A DNA stretch of 64,000 nucleotides from Theristus sp. LFF4_11 (GCA_030248135.1 JASANC010002097.1:31530-95529), one strand, 5' to 3'; counted from the first letter of the stretch, positions 49,755 to 58,155 are shown. Notes: generated from the sequence alone by a model not told the origin. Translations and numbers: made by a program.

Positions 49755-50550
49755 CAGTCGAACTCAATAAAATGTGGAATCAGCTGATTGGTCGGCTGAG
49801 GGGAGGCTGCTCACACTCCGCACCCTTCTTTTTTCGTGGATCTGGATTCTATTGAAACGTGTTTCTTTTGATTGAGTGTGAATTTCCAGCACCCTTTTCA
49901 CGCTAAAAATAAACTGAAGATGTTAGAGACTGCAAAATTCAGAATTTTTTTCAAATCAACAGCTCAAAATGTATTTTTTTTTGTTGATGACGACGACGAC
50001 GTCGTCGCTCAATTTTTGCGTGTGAACTGAAAGACAAAAACCTGAAAGGAGTGCGCTGTGCATGGTTTGCTGCGTGCACCAAGCAAATGAACACAGTAGT
50101 TTACCAAAAACAACTTGAAAACGGTGAAAACGAAAGATTGAAGCAAAGTCGTCGTCGTGTCGTCGTCGTCCGCAAAGTCGGAACGCATTTTTTAATTGCG
50201 GACGCATGTCGATCGGTCAGCTAGGAATGAAATCCCCTTCAGCTGGCTACACAGCGCACTCATTTCAGGCTTTTGTCTTTCAGTTCACACACAAAAATTA
50301 AGCGACGACGTCGTCGTCGTCGTCAATAAAAAATGCATTTTGAGCTGTTGAATAAAAAAATCTGAATTTTGCAGTTCTCCACCCCTTTGAATTTATTTTT
50401 AGCATGAAAAGGGTGCTGGAAATTCACATTCATTCACAAAAAACACGTTTCAATAGAATCCAGATCCACGAAAAAAGAAGGGTGCGGAGTGTGAGCAGCC
50501 TTCCCTCGGCCGACCAATCAGCTGATTCCACATTTTATGGAGTTCGACTG
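49755..50550. mobile_element. Tc1/mariner-type foldback MITE, 796 bp, with TA duplication
   Basis: It starts CAGTCGAACTC and ends GAGTTCGACTG, with TA on both sides (49753-49754 and 50551-50552). The arms are inverted copies over most of their length (about 350 bp each). Each arm includes a (GAC)n(GTC)n palindrome (49987-50008 and 50303-50324) and the segment CCAATCAGCTGATTCCACA or its complement. No transposase is present. Confidence 0.85.
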
Positions 50551-50933
50551 TAAACACACACAAGACATACCATGCCGATGCCACACGTAAAAAAAGTAAA
50601 TACAAGCTCTGGTAATGACGCCAATAAAAGGACATACCTCCGTTGGGCCCCAATTATTAGTCAACCAAAAAGGCGCCGCAATAGTTCGCCTTTTATTCTC
50701 CAAATCAACAAGTTGATCATCACCACAATCAACAAATCAATAATAACAACGCAACAAGAAAACTGCGCACAGATTGACAATGCAACGATTCAATCCAACA
50801 ATGCTCAGTCTTGAAGCACAAAACGGCACAAATAAAATTGAAATTCGACTCAAACCGAAAACTCTCTCGCCCTATCGCCCATGTGCATCAATTTTTCTGC
50901 AACAAAATCAATCCTATTGTCTACAAATTCCCT

Positions 50934-52605
50934 TCAGTACAAGCGCTGCGGCGTGCCCATGGTTGATTTGATGTGAATCGATCGTATATTCTGCCAGTGT
51001 TTCTTCAGCAACGACACGAGGAAGTTGATTGAGAGCGCCAGGTTGGCGACCAGCTCCTCTTGCGACATGTCAATGTGACCAACAGCAACCGACAGACACA
51101 ACACCTGCAATTCAGTTGAACACACAGTGCAAATCAATTGCTTTTCACGATCTCTCGCTCTCCTTCGAAACAATGCAACGACCGCTAGCGAAACCATTTC
51201 AAACCACTGGTGTCCCAGCTGGGCTTAGTGGCTGTGACCCTCACGTGGCGAGAGCATTCGCCCGTGGGATGCTTAGCCGTCCAATCCCGCAAAACCCACC
51301 GGAGTGTGGTATTTCCAAAATCAGTAGTGGGGTGCTCCAAATGAAATCATTCAACAGACAGATGCATCGCACCGACACAAAGGAAACGCACTTTTTTCAT
51401 TTGAAACTTGATGGTCGCCTTTGTGTCTTCGACCTTCATCACCAGCGAGTCGCCGTGTGAAATGGCCGTCGGAAACTTGCCAGCTTTGTTCAGACCGGGA
51501 CCGAGGATACGCGGGATCTGCTTGATCAACGACTCGCTCGCCAAAAACGCGTCGTACGATTTGGCTGAAAATCACGGCTGAATGCGTTGCCTTCGCCGAA
51601 GGAAAGTGACAGAGTTGCATGGCGGTTCGCTGTATTTCGGTCATCCCGATCAACATCAGATGTGCCCTTCTCGAATAGCACGACTGTCAGATTTCAAGCT
51701 TGATTTCTAGCAAGAAACGGGTTTTCAGATATGATTTGAAAAAAACTTGAAGGCTCCAGACGCAGCTACACCAAGGGCTGCCGTGCATCAGCGTCCGAGT
51801 GAACCTGCGTGCTGGAGGTTGCCTAAAAATTCCGTTCACGTGCTGGATGCTGCAGCCTGGATGACGGCAACTTGGTGCAACACCTTTTCGCAGGGGTGGC
51901 AACGAAGTATGAACAGCAGCAACCCCAACACTCACCCATTTTCTTGATGAGCTTCTTGTTCTTGTTGAGCTTCTTCAGGTCTTCAGCGCTCATGCACGGG
52001 ATGTCGTTTGCAGTGGCCTCGTCCAAATGATGCTGGTCCCCGAGAACGCACACCTTCATCTTTGGCTTCGGCACATGCTTCAGTCTGCAACAGTTTCTTT
52101 GGTTATCATTCTCGTTTTGTTCCTTTCCGGTGCAACGCTAGCCCATGCCTCTGTGTGTGTGTTAAATTGCGGCCCTCTAATTCCGGCCTGAACAGTTGCG
52201 GCGCGTTCGATTCCGGCCCGGCGTTTTTTTCCTTTTTGCAGCCATTTTCTTTCTTTCCGGCACATCTCTGATTGCGATAATTTCCTTTTAGCAATTTATC
52301 GTTCGGGCTGAGAAAAATTTGCCGGGCCGGAATCGAACGGGCCGCCGCAATGAGTGGGCCGCAACTCTTCGGGCCAGAACTTCTCGTGCAGCAATAGCAC
52401 ATCAACCACAAGACGATACAACGATTAATATGTGCAGCAAAATGCGACCCACCGGATGGTACCACTGAATCGCTTGTCCTTTTGCGGATCGTAGTTCTTC
52501 AGACCGATCTGCAACTCCACCGTCTCACGAAACTTGCGCTTTTTATCTTTCGAACCTTGCAGCACCAAGGCGACTGATTCATACAGCGTGTCACGCGTGA
52601 TCTTA
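50934..52605 (-). CDS. RPL10A: Ribosomal protein uL1 (RPL10A), start exon not found
   Basis: Large-subunit ribosomal protein of the L1 stalk. Four exons match the eukaryotic family in order: 52605-52453 ([20 protein letters not shown]), about 52083-51947 ([27 protein letters not shown]), about 51562-51392 ([28 protein letters not shown]), and about 51104-50934 ([36 protein letters not shown], stop). The first of these starts with T after an AG acceptor, so the ATG sits in a very short upstream exon, as in other animals. That exon should lie at coordinates above 52670 and was not identified. The viral-type element begins close by. Confidence 0.9.
51208..51310 (+). ncRNA. tRNA-like sequence in an RPL10A intron
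   Basis: TGGGCTTAGTGGCTG resembles a pol III A box, and CCGTCCAATCCCGC about 60 bases later resembles a B box. It could be a decayed tRNA or tRNA-derived SINE lying antisense in the intron. The cloverleaf was not established. Confidence 0.2.
52143..52400. repeat. GC-rich inverted repeat, relative of 2277-2825
   Basis: The left arm has GCGGCGCGTTCGATTCCGGC and the right arm GCCGGGCCGGAATCGAACGG. Flanking TTGCGGCCC and GGGCCGCAA also pair. It lies in an RPL10A intron. Confidence 0.55.
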
Positions 52606-52843
52606 CTGAAATACAGGACGATAAAAAACGTTAATTGGTTTCAGCTGGTATTCAAAACGGTCAATCAATGGTCATCCGCGAGATAGCGCAAGTTGAAATC
52701 CAGTAGTTTGTGGCGTGGCCCACCCAGTATATTTCTTTCACCGCTCACAAGCCCAGCCCACAACAAACTGATATAAAACAAACTGAAAAACACAAAACAG
52801 TTGAACGAAAGTACGAAACTACTTGAGTAGTGGGTGGGGCTCA

Positions 52844-52873
52844 CCCAGGGCGCAAACTGGTTTGCGCCCTGGG
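52844..52873. repeat. Perfect 14-bp-arm hairpin
   Basis: CCCAGGGCGCAAAC (52844-52857), a TG loop, then GTTTGCGCCCTGGG (52860-52873). A second small hairpin, TGGGTG-GGGCT-CACCCA, overlaps its left side. Confidence 0.8.
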
Positions 52874-53376
52874 GTGCACCGTGAGCATGGTTGGGGCTGC
52901 CTACAGGGTGGCGCGTGTCGGTAAGTGTATTTTGGCGTAGCATGGGCTCGTTGGAGCGTTAATGTTGTGGTGATTGTGGTACATGGGTGATGTGTACACA
53001 CTGTGGTACAGGGCACCCATTCCACTCGTGTTTCACACATATATTAGGTGATTGGTCACACATCGGTATGGTGACATCCACCCATGGTGCGCGTGTTTCA
53101 GCCGTTTATGATATGGGGTGATGGTGTTTACCCATGAGGTAGACGGTTGAGGCAACTGGAGGTTTCATGAGGAAACCAAACCTCAGGGCGACTGGTGGTT
53201 GCCCATTTTTGATTGCGAACGTCAAAGAGTCGCCTGATTACCTTGTATACATTTGGGAAAAATCCCCAACAGTTGGTAAAACGTTTTACCAAACGTTGGG
53301 TATAGGAAAAAAATGCCCACCGTTTTATGAGAGCTGTGTTGTAATATACCCTTGTAATAACCAAGAAACTGTTGGC

Positions 53377-53443
53377 GCCAGTGTGGCGCAGTGGACCGAG
53401 GCGTTTGATTATTGTTGTTAGGAGCCCGGATCCACACTGTTGC
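53377..53443 (+). ncRNA. tRNA-like sequence or tRNA-derived SINE head
   Basis: TGGCGCAGTGGACC fits a pol III A box, and GAGCCCGGATCC, some 40 bases on, is a weak B box. The ends CAGTG and CACTG can pair as an acceptor-like stem. A functional tRNA is doubtful: the anticodon arm is not clear. Confidence 0.3.
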
Positions 53444-53692
53444 ATACAGTTTCTGAAAATGGCGACTATGTTTGTGTATCTATAGCGCCATTTTTTGCAT
53501 GCTGACTTGACTCTTAGCGGTGGTTAGTTTCTTTTGCGGTCGTTTTGCATCACCCGGGATTACGTGGGGCATTTTAATTGACACCGGCAACACCGGTAGC
53601 CCCGGACGCGACCTCATCAATCCCATTTTTTTTGTTTTTTTCAACACAACAAGAACAACAACAAATGAGGCACATAATATGGGTATCACGCA

Positions 53693-54362
53693 CTACAACT
53701 CAAGAAGAGTGAGCGAAATGTGCACACCGGTCACATCGGGATCACGCGGCACGGCGTGCGTGTACAGCTTGTCGGTCGGTGGGTTGACGACGATCAACGT
53801 GCCGCTTTTGATCTCCAGGCCAGTGACGAACCCGGGGCGGGCGAACATGATGCGACGACTGACACCAAAGCCGAGGATCACCGTCGACGCCTCCTTGTGG
53901 TGACCGATGTTCGCGCTGCCATCGCCGTACTTGTTGACGAGCACGTAGTTGAAGTGCCGGTTCGTGGCCTGGTTGACACGGTCGACAAGCGCCTTCACGA
54001 CCGGATCCCAGCAGCTTCCGGAGATAGCCGTGCCCGAGAACGCATGCGCGAGGCCCGGGTCACTGAAGCTCGCCTGCTGACGCGAGATGTTGCGCCACTG
54101 CCCAGCCACGAACACCTGAATAGAATGACTGCTAAGAGAATAAAAGAATTAGGCAAAGCAGCAGATGGCAGATAACCTTGGTGGCCTCTTGTGGCAGCCA
54201 CTCCAGCTTTTTCAGGTACTCCGTGATCTCGGAGCAGAGGTCAGCGTCGACGATGAATTTGCACTTCGACACGTTCAACGACGCGTCGCGGTCGGCGACG
54301 ATCAGCAACGGCGTGCCAACCTCCGCCTTCAGAATTGCCTTGGCAAGCTGTGACTGGGCCAT
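53693..54362 (-). CDS. AlkB-like 2-oxoglutarate/Fe(II) dioxygenase homologue, active site altered
   Basis: Exon 1 (54362-54177, 62 codons) and exon 2 (54115-53693) flank a 61-bp GT-AG intron and give 202 aa. The C-terminal half follows the ALKBH2/3 fold: VLVNKYGDGSANIGHH matches the nucleotide-lid and N-x-Y-x-D-G region, and NPPTDKLYTHAVP carries the second iron histidine (H182). AlkB enzymes demethylate alkylated DNA or RNA bases. Here the iron motif HxD reads H135-K-E137, and the two 2-oxoglutarate-binding arginines of the R-x5-R motif are His194 and Leu200. I infer lost or changed chemistry. It has a CCAAT-CRE-TATA promoter upstream and is the leftmost gene of the element. Confidence 0.75.
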
Positions 54363-54442
54363 GGTGACTGACGACGAGGGAGAAGAGAGAGCGGTGTTCA
54401 ATAAACTAATGATACGAATGACGGAATGCAAGAATTCGTCTG

Positions 54443-54549
54443 TATTTATGTGTTTCTGAACCCTCTAATTTGTCGTTGCTGATTGGTTGCAGGATGACGT
54501 CATTACGATACGAGCGCCACCATGCGACACGAGCACCGCCACGCGGCCG
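54443..54549 (-). promoter_or_regulatory. CCAAT-CRE-TATA promoter cassette of the AlkB-like gene
   Basis: Read on the minus strand: CRE TGACGTCA (54495-54502), inverted CCAAT (CCAATCAGC, 54478-54486), and TATA-like ATAAATACA (54442-54450), about 80 bp before the ATG. A copy lies upstream of the next gene. Confidence 0.65.
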
Positions 54550-54813
54550 GCTTTGCAAACATGTGTGATTTGATGCAGTTTGATGTCTTGTATGTTGTTG
54601 GGTTAATTCCTAAGTGTGGTTGTTGTTGTTGTGTGATTATTTTTTACTCTTGTTGTGGGTTTTTTTGTCATGTGTTCCAAAATCCGCTTTTTTCAACAAC
54701 AATAACATTTCATTTTTCCACGACCACAAACCAACAGTCTCACAAGAAGACGGCACAAACAAAACAAAAAAACAAGAATCGCCTAAGGGTTTGAAAACAA
54801 CAACAACAACAAG

Positions 54814-55486
54814 CTACTGCGGAGGAGGCATGAACCGAACGGTCATCACTTGTTTGAAGACGAGGGGCTCGCCGGGCTTCTTGTTCTCCTTGTCCTCGTC
54901 GTCGTCGGCGTCGTAGTCGGTCTCGTCCACCGGATGGGACTGACGCGAGTCGACGGTGATGTCGAACGTGGGCATGCGTAGCTTGGTGAGCTGCGGACGC
55001 TTCTTCCCGTCGCCGCCGCCGGCGGAGTCGTTGGCCCAGGGTGGCAGCAGCCGCGTGGCGTTCTGGCGGCGGACGGGTGGCGGCTTGAACGGTGGCGGCA
55101 TGCTCGTGATGGTCTGCGTCGCCACGTCCTTTGTCTTCGGCGCGACCGTGCGCGGTTTCTTTGGTTGCACAGGTTCCTGGGAACAAAGAAAACAGTGTGT
55201 TCAACACTACTACTACTGGAAAACAGTCAAATGTGAACAATACTACGGCAAAATTAAAGACTCAATGAGCAATACACACCTGGCCGGTGCCACCAGTGCG
55301 CTTCTTGCTCTGCTTCTTGGCCGCCTGGTCCTGCACTGCATTCGACGCCTGCGGTGCCACCTGCGCCGCAGCGGGCTGCGTGTCAGGAATGTCCAACGAA
55401 TTCGGCGGGGCCTGGTTACGGTGCAGCTCCTCCGGCTGCTGGCTGTCGGGAATGAACTCATCGAGAAAGTCGAGCACGTTGTCCAT
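54814..55486 (-). CDS. Acidic/proline-rich 189-aa accessory protein, unknown
   Basis: Exon 1 (55486-55280, 69 codons) and exon 2 (55176-54814) join in phase 0 across a 103-bp GT-AG intron. The N-terminus begins MDNVLDFLDEFIPD, an acidic amphipathic stretch of transactivation-domain type. The middle is Ala/Gln-rich, then Lys-rich (KKQSKKR and KKPR, possible nuclear signals), then proline-rich (MPPPFKPPPVRR). The C-terminus has a strongly acidic run (DYDADDDEDKENKK). No known family is recognised. Composition suggests a disordered nuclear regulator (inference). Confidence 0.6.
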
Positions 55487-55549
55487 GGTTCACAAGAGAA
55501 AGAGCAGAGAACTGATAACACGAATGACGAAAGCCGAGAAAAACTACTG

Positions 55550-55657
55550 TATTTATACCATTCGATACTCAATATTGCCGCAAGCTGCTGATTGGTTGCA
55601 GGATGACGTCATTGCGACACGAGCGCCACAACACGGCGCGAGCTCCTGCTAGCGGCC
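55550..55657 (-). promoter_or_regulatory. CCAAT-CRE-TATA promoter cassette, second copy
   Basis: CRE TGACGTCA (55604-55611), CCAATCAGC (55587-55595) and TATAAATA (55550-55557) have the same order and spacing as the cassette near 54.5 kb. The 27-base stretch from the CCAAT box through the CRE is identical except at its edges, and similarity continues for about 70 bp. Confidence 0.65.
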
Positions 55658-55762
55658 GTAAGGTGAAACTTTTTTAACCACGGGGCCAACCTTGTATTTT
55701 ATTGATACCACAAACAAAAACAAACCAACAAAATAGGGGAATCACTGCAACAAACACACAAA

Positions 55763-56352
55763 TTAGCAGCCCGAATCAGAGTCTTCATTGTCAGTGGTAT
55801 TGCTGTACTGGCAGACCTTGATTGGTTCCACATCGTTTTTGGACAGCCACTTGATGACTTCTCCGATACGGTCGTGGAACAGAGCGCGCTGCGGTACGCA
55901 CTCGCCCAACCAGTAGATGACGCCTCGCTTTGAAATCTCGGGCGACTCGATCACGCGGCGCTTCAGCTGCTCGAATGCTTTCTTGGTCTCCTTCAGACCA
56001 AGGAATTTCCAGACGTCGCAGCTGCGCACTTGTATGATTTCGGCCGCCGTCATAGTGCGGTTGTTGTTGTCGCCCTTTGAAACTTCATGAGGGCGTGAGC
56101 GACCACAGTCACACCAATCGGTGCACCAGTCGCAGAAGCTGCCGACGTTGTTGTGCAACGCATGGCTGAACAGCGGCCCGTACACCTCGCCGTACATTCT
56201 GAAACAAAAAAACCTGCAAAACGAACTTAGGTGAAAGTTACTCAAGACCACTCTTACTTTGCAATGATACACAGTTCCTCGTCACGGCGCGCTTCCAGCC
56301 AATCTTGTAGATGTTCGTACTCATCGCTGGCGATCACGTGAGAGAGAGCCAT
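55763..56352 (-). CDS. Cysteine-rich 176-aa accessory protein, unknown
   Basis: Exon 1 (56352-56258) and exon 2 (56198-55763) join across a 59-bp intron (GTAAGA donor), giving 176 aa. The N-terminal third ends in a compact Cys/Trp cluster, FCDWCTDWCDCG, which could bind metal. A helical Lys/Arg/Glu-rich middle follows (KETKKAFEQLKRRVIES), then VIYWLGECVPQR and an acidic tail ending DNEDSDSGC. It resembles no family I can name. It has a TATA box (TATAAAAG) 65-70 bp upstream and a CCAAT box beyond. Confidence 0.6.
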
Positions 56353-56416
56353 GTTAATGACGACGTGACTTGAAGAGAACACACGATGCGAATGACAAAA
56401 TCAAAGAGAAGCGCTG

Positions 56417-56461
56417 CTTTTATACTGTTTGCGAATGAAACACTCATTGTTGATTGGTCAG
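56417..56461 (-). promoter_or_regulatory. TATA and CCAAT promoter of the Cys-rich gene
   Basis: AAACAGTATAAAAG (56430-56417) is identical over 14 bases to the box upstream of the Bcl-2 homologue. GACCAATCAAC lies about 25 bp further upstream, inside the 3' end of the Bcl-2 gene. Confidence 0.55.
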
Positions 56462-56965
56462 TTTTGACTTCTCCACGAATGACTTCCAGCCACCGTTGTT
56501 TACTATCGCTTCGATTACGCAGCAACACAATGAATCGGTTAGCCATTTACAAATACGATCGATGGCGTGTCGCGGGCGAGCGTACGGAGACTGCCAGAGT
56601 GTGCCAGTCTCAACGCAGTTAACAGCCAGGACACCGCAGAAAGAAAACAGGGCAACAATACGCCCCCAGTTGACCTTCTCGCCCGTCAGCGTCGATTCCG
56701 TGCCAAACAGGGACTTGACAATTGTCAGAAAGTCAACGAAGGTTGTCGCCTCAGTGATCGTTTGAACCATTTCCACCAGTTCATTTTTGTTCTCCTCTTC
56801 GAACACATCGCAGGCGCGGCGTAGCTCCATGCACACGGGGTCGCACGGGTACTCAAAGAATGTATTCTTGTAGTCAAAGTCAATCTTTTGCAGGCGGTAG
56901 CAGAGATAGTCGCTGGTGAGGTGGAGCGTTTTAAAGAGTTCAGGATGCAGACCACTGTACTCCAT
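56444..56965 (-). CDS. Bcl-2 family homologue
   Basis: A single-exon 173-aa protein. The BH1 motif (NWGRIVALFSFCGVLAVNC, residues 99-117) and BH2 motif (NNGGWKSFVE, 156-165) are clear. A BH3-like LRRACD with the conserved Leu and Asp is at residues 48-53, with Cys where Gly is usual. Pro-survival Bcl-2 proteins block mitochondrial apoptosis by binding BH3 helices, and viral copies are known from several DNA virus families. No C-terminal membrane anchor follows BH2, so it may be soluble. The ATG at 56965 lies about 50 bp downstream of TATAAAAG. The frame is intact despite decay elsewhere in the element. Confidence 0.85.
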   Translation of the reverse strand: MEYSGLHPELFKTLHLTSDYLCYRLQKIDFDYKNTFFEYPCDPVCMELRRACDVFEEENKNELVEMVQTITEATTFVDFLTIVKSLFGTESTLTGEKVNWGRIVALFSFCGVLAVNCVETGTLWQSPYARPRHAIDRICKWLTDSLCCCVIEAIVNNGGWKSFVEKSKLTNQQ

Positions 56966-57100
56966 GATAAAATGTCACTACTCTAATGATGGAATCCTGT
57001 GTTGTTAGCATCTTTTATACTGTTTGAACCGCAAGACTCCGCCCATTCACCGGAAGATATATAAATTAAAGATTTTCTTGGATTCAAATCATTTGCGACG
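56966..57100. promoter_or_regulatory. Bidirectional promoter, Bcl-2 gene and 57101 gene
   Basis: A 135-bp divergent region. On the minus strand, AAACAGTATAAAAG (57025-57012) serves the Bcl-2 gene, preceded by a GGGCGGAGTC GC-box-like site. On the plus strand, TATATAAA (57058-57065) lies 36 bp before the ATG at 57101. Confidence 0.65.
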
Positions 57101-57614
57101 ATGACAGACCCGCTGATGGCTACGAATAAGCAGGAGTTTCTCCGTCGGGCGTTTCACGTGGCGTACTACAATGCGCTCCAACAGGTTCTGCACGACGTGG
57201 TCGACGACCACATGATGAAAATCGAACACCACGAGCCGGGCTGTTTCAGGTTTACTTTTTTTTGTCATGCCTTTCTTTCTGAAATGCACCATAATCTTTC
57301 TAAACCGCAGCATGGTCTATTTCAGCAGCTACGTCATGTATCTCCGGTTTGGCGACCACGCGAAGCCAAAGATCAAGCGCGAGGAAGTGATCAAGCTCTG
57401 GGAAGATCAGATCACCGGTCAGAATGAGCACGTGATCTCTGCGCATGATCTGCTGCAGTTCCTTATGGAGCAAGACGCGTTCGTGTCCATGAAGACTGAT
57501 CCGGTGTGGGAAACGATGCTCCGTCACTTGGTGTTTGTTGGACAGAAAAACATGTGTTTGCCGTGTTGCCAACGCTCATACGTGCTGTTCATTGGTTATG
57601 TGTCGGGTGTGTGA
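57101..57614 (+). CDS. Spliced 150-aa accessory protein, unknown
   Basis: The only plus-strand gene of the element in the window. Exon 1 (57101-57249) and exon 2 (57311-57614) join in phase across a 61-bp GT-AG intron that contains the usual pyrimidine tract. The protein is mainly helical, with FLRRAFHVAYYNALQQVLHD near the N-terminus, a His/Met-rich patch, REEVIKLWEDQITG in the middle, and a C-terminal CLPCC cysteine cluster with a hydrophobic tail. No family was recognised. A plus-strand AATAAA follows at 57681-57686. It shares a divergent promoter with the Bcl-2 homologue. Confidence 0.6.
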
Positions 57615-57646
57615 TTCATTTTTGTGCAACATTCACTTTGTTGTTT

Positions 57647-58153
57647 TCATTCAAACAATTTATTCATTTGATCACGGACAAATAAAGTGTTGACAACAAA
57701 AGTATCGACTTGGTACAATCCATTCACGAACGCAGTAACAATACAATCATTTTCACTGTAATCACGGGAAAACAAAGACAAAAACACAGAATTAGTAACA
57801 CCGCGACAACGAAAATGTAAATAACAAACACAGTACTGGCCACAAGTAGTTGAATAATGGTTTTGTAAACGAGTTTTCAAATCAGCCCAATCGTCGCAAA
57901 ACAAATTCATCCAGCTCTCAAAAACATCACTTGGCTCACTGCCGTATGAGCAAAAGTATGATCCATATCGTTGTTCGTTGACATAAACGGCAATCCAATG
58001 CTCACCCACATCACTGATCGGCTTTGTATTGGCGATAAAGCAGCAAGGGTATGAAACCTCATCAGGTAACTGATCAGCGGCAAAAACACCCAAAAAGTAC
58101 GGGTCAATCTTCTTGTCTGAGCGGCACACTTTCCCCAACTGTGACGTATTCAT
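57647..58153 (-). CDS. Adenovirus-type (Ulp1-like) cysteine protease
   Basis: 168 aa, the Polinton maturation protease that would cut capsid precursors. The catalytic His is in GEHWIAVY (H52) and the nucleophile in TTCGQYCVC (C104), with the family's Gln two residues on. The usual acidic member, Asp or Glu in a Y-F-D-S-type motif, appears as FCSYG, so Cys68 stands in its place. I chose ATG 58153, two bases past the capsid gene stop, rather than an upstream GTG. AATAAA overlaps the 3' end (57664-57659). The gene ends tail-to-tail with the 57101 gene, 32 bp apart. Confidence 0.85.
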   Translation of the reverse strand: MNTSQLGKVCRSDKKIDPYFLGVFAADQLPDEVSYPCCFIANTKPISDVGEHWIAVYVNEQRYGSYFCSYGSEPSDVFESWMNLFCDDWADLKTRLQNHYSTTCGQYCVCYLHFRCRGVTNSVFLSLFSRDYSENDCIVTAFVNGLYQVDTFVVNTLFVRDQMNKLFE

Positions 58154-58155
58154 GG

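Larger units (their letters stand above)
52606..53499. other. Junction region between RPL10A and the viral-type element
   Basis: Holds a perfect hairpin, repeated GTGGGTGATG/CACCCAT motifs and a tRNA-like sequence. The left boundary of the element and the RPL10A start exon must lie here or slightly beyond, but I cannot place either. Confidence 0.35.

Noticed and set aside
54956..55591. Plus-strand frame of 211 codons, and similar frames at 53720-54175 and 54740-55240
   Set aside because: They are antisense or off-frame to genes with consistent splice sites, promoters and family motifs, and the GC-rich accessory genes leave long open frames on all strands.
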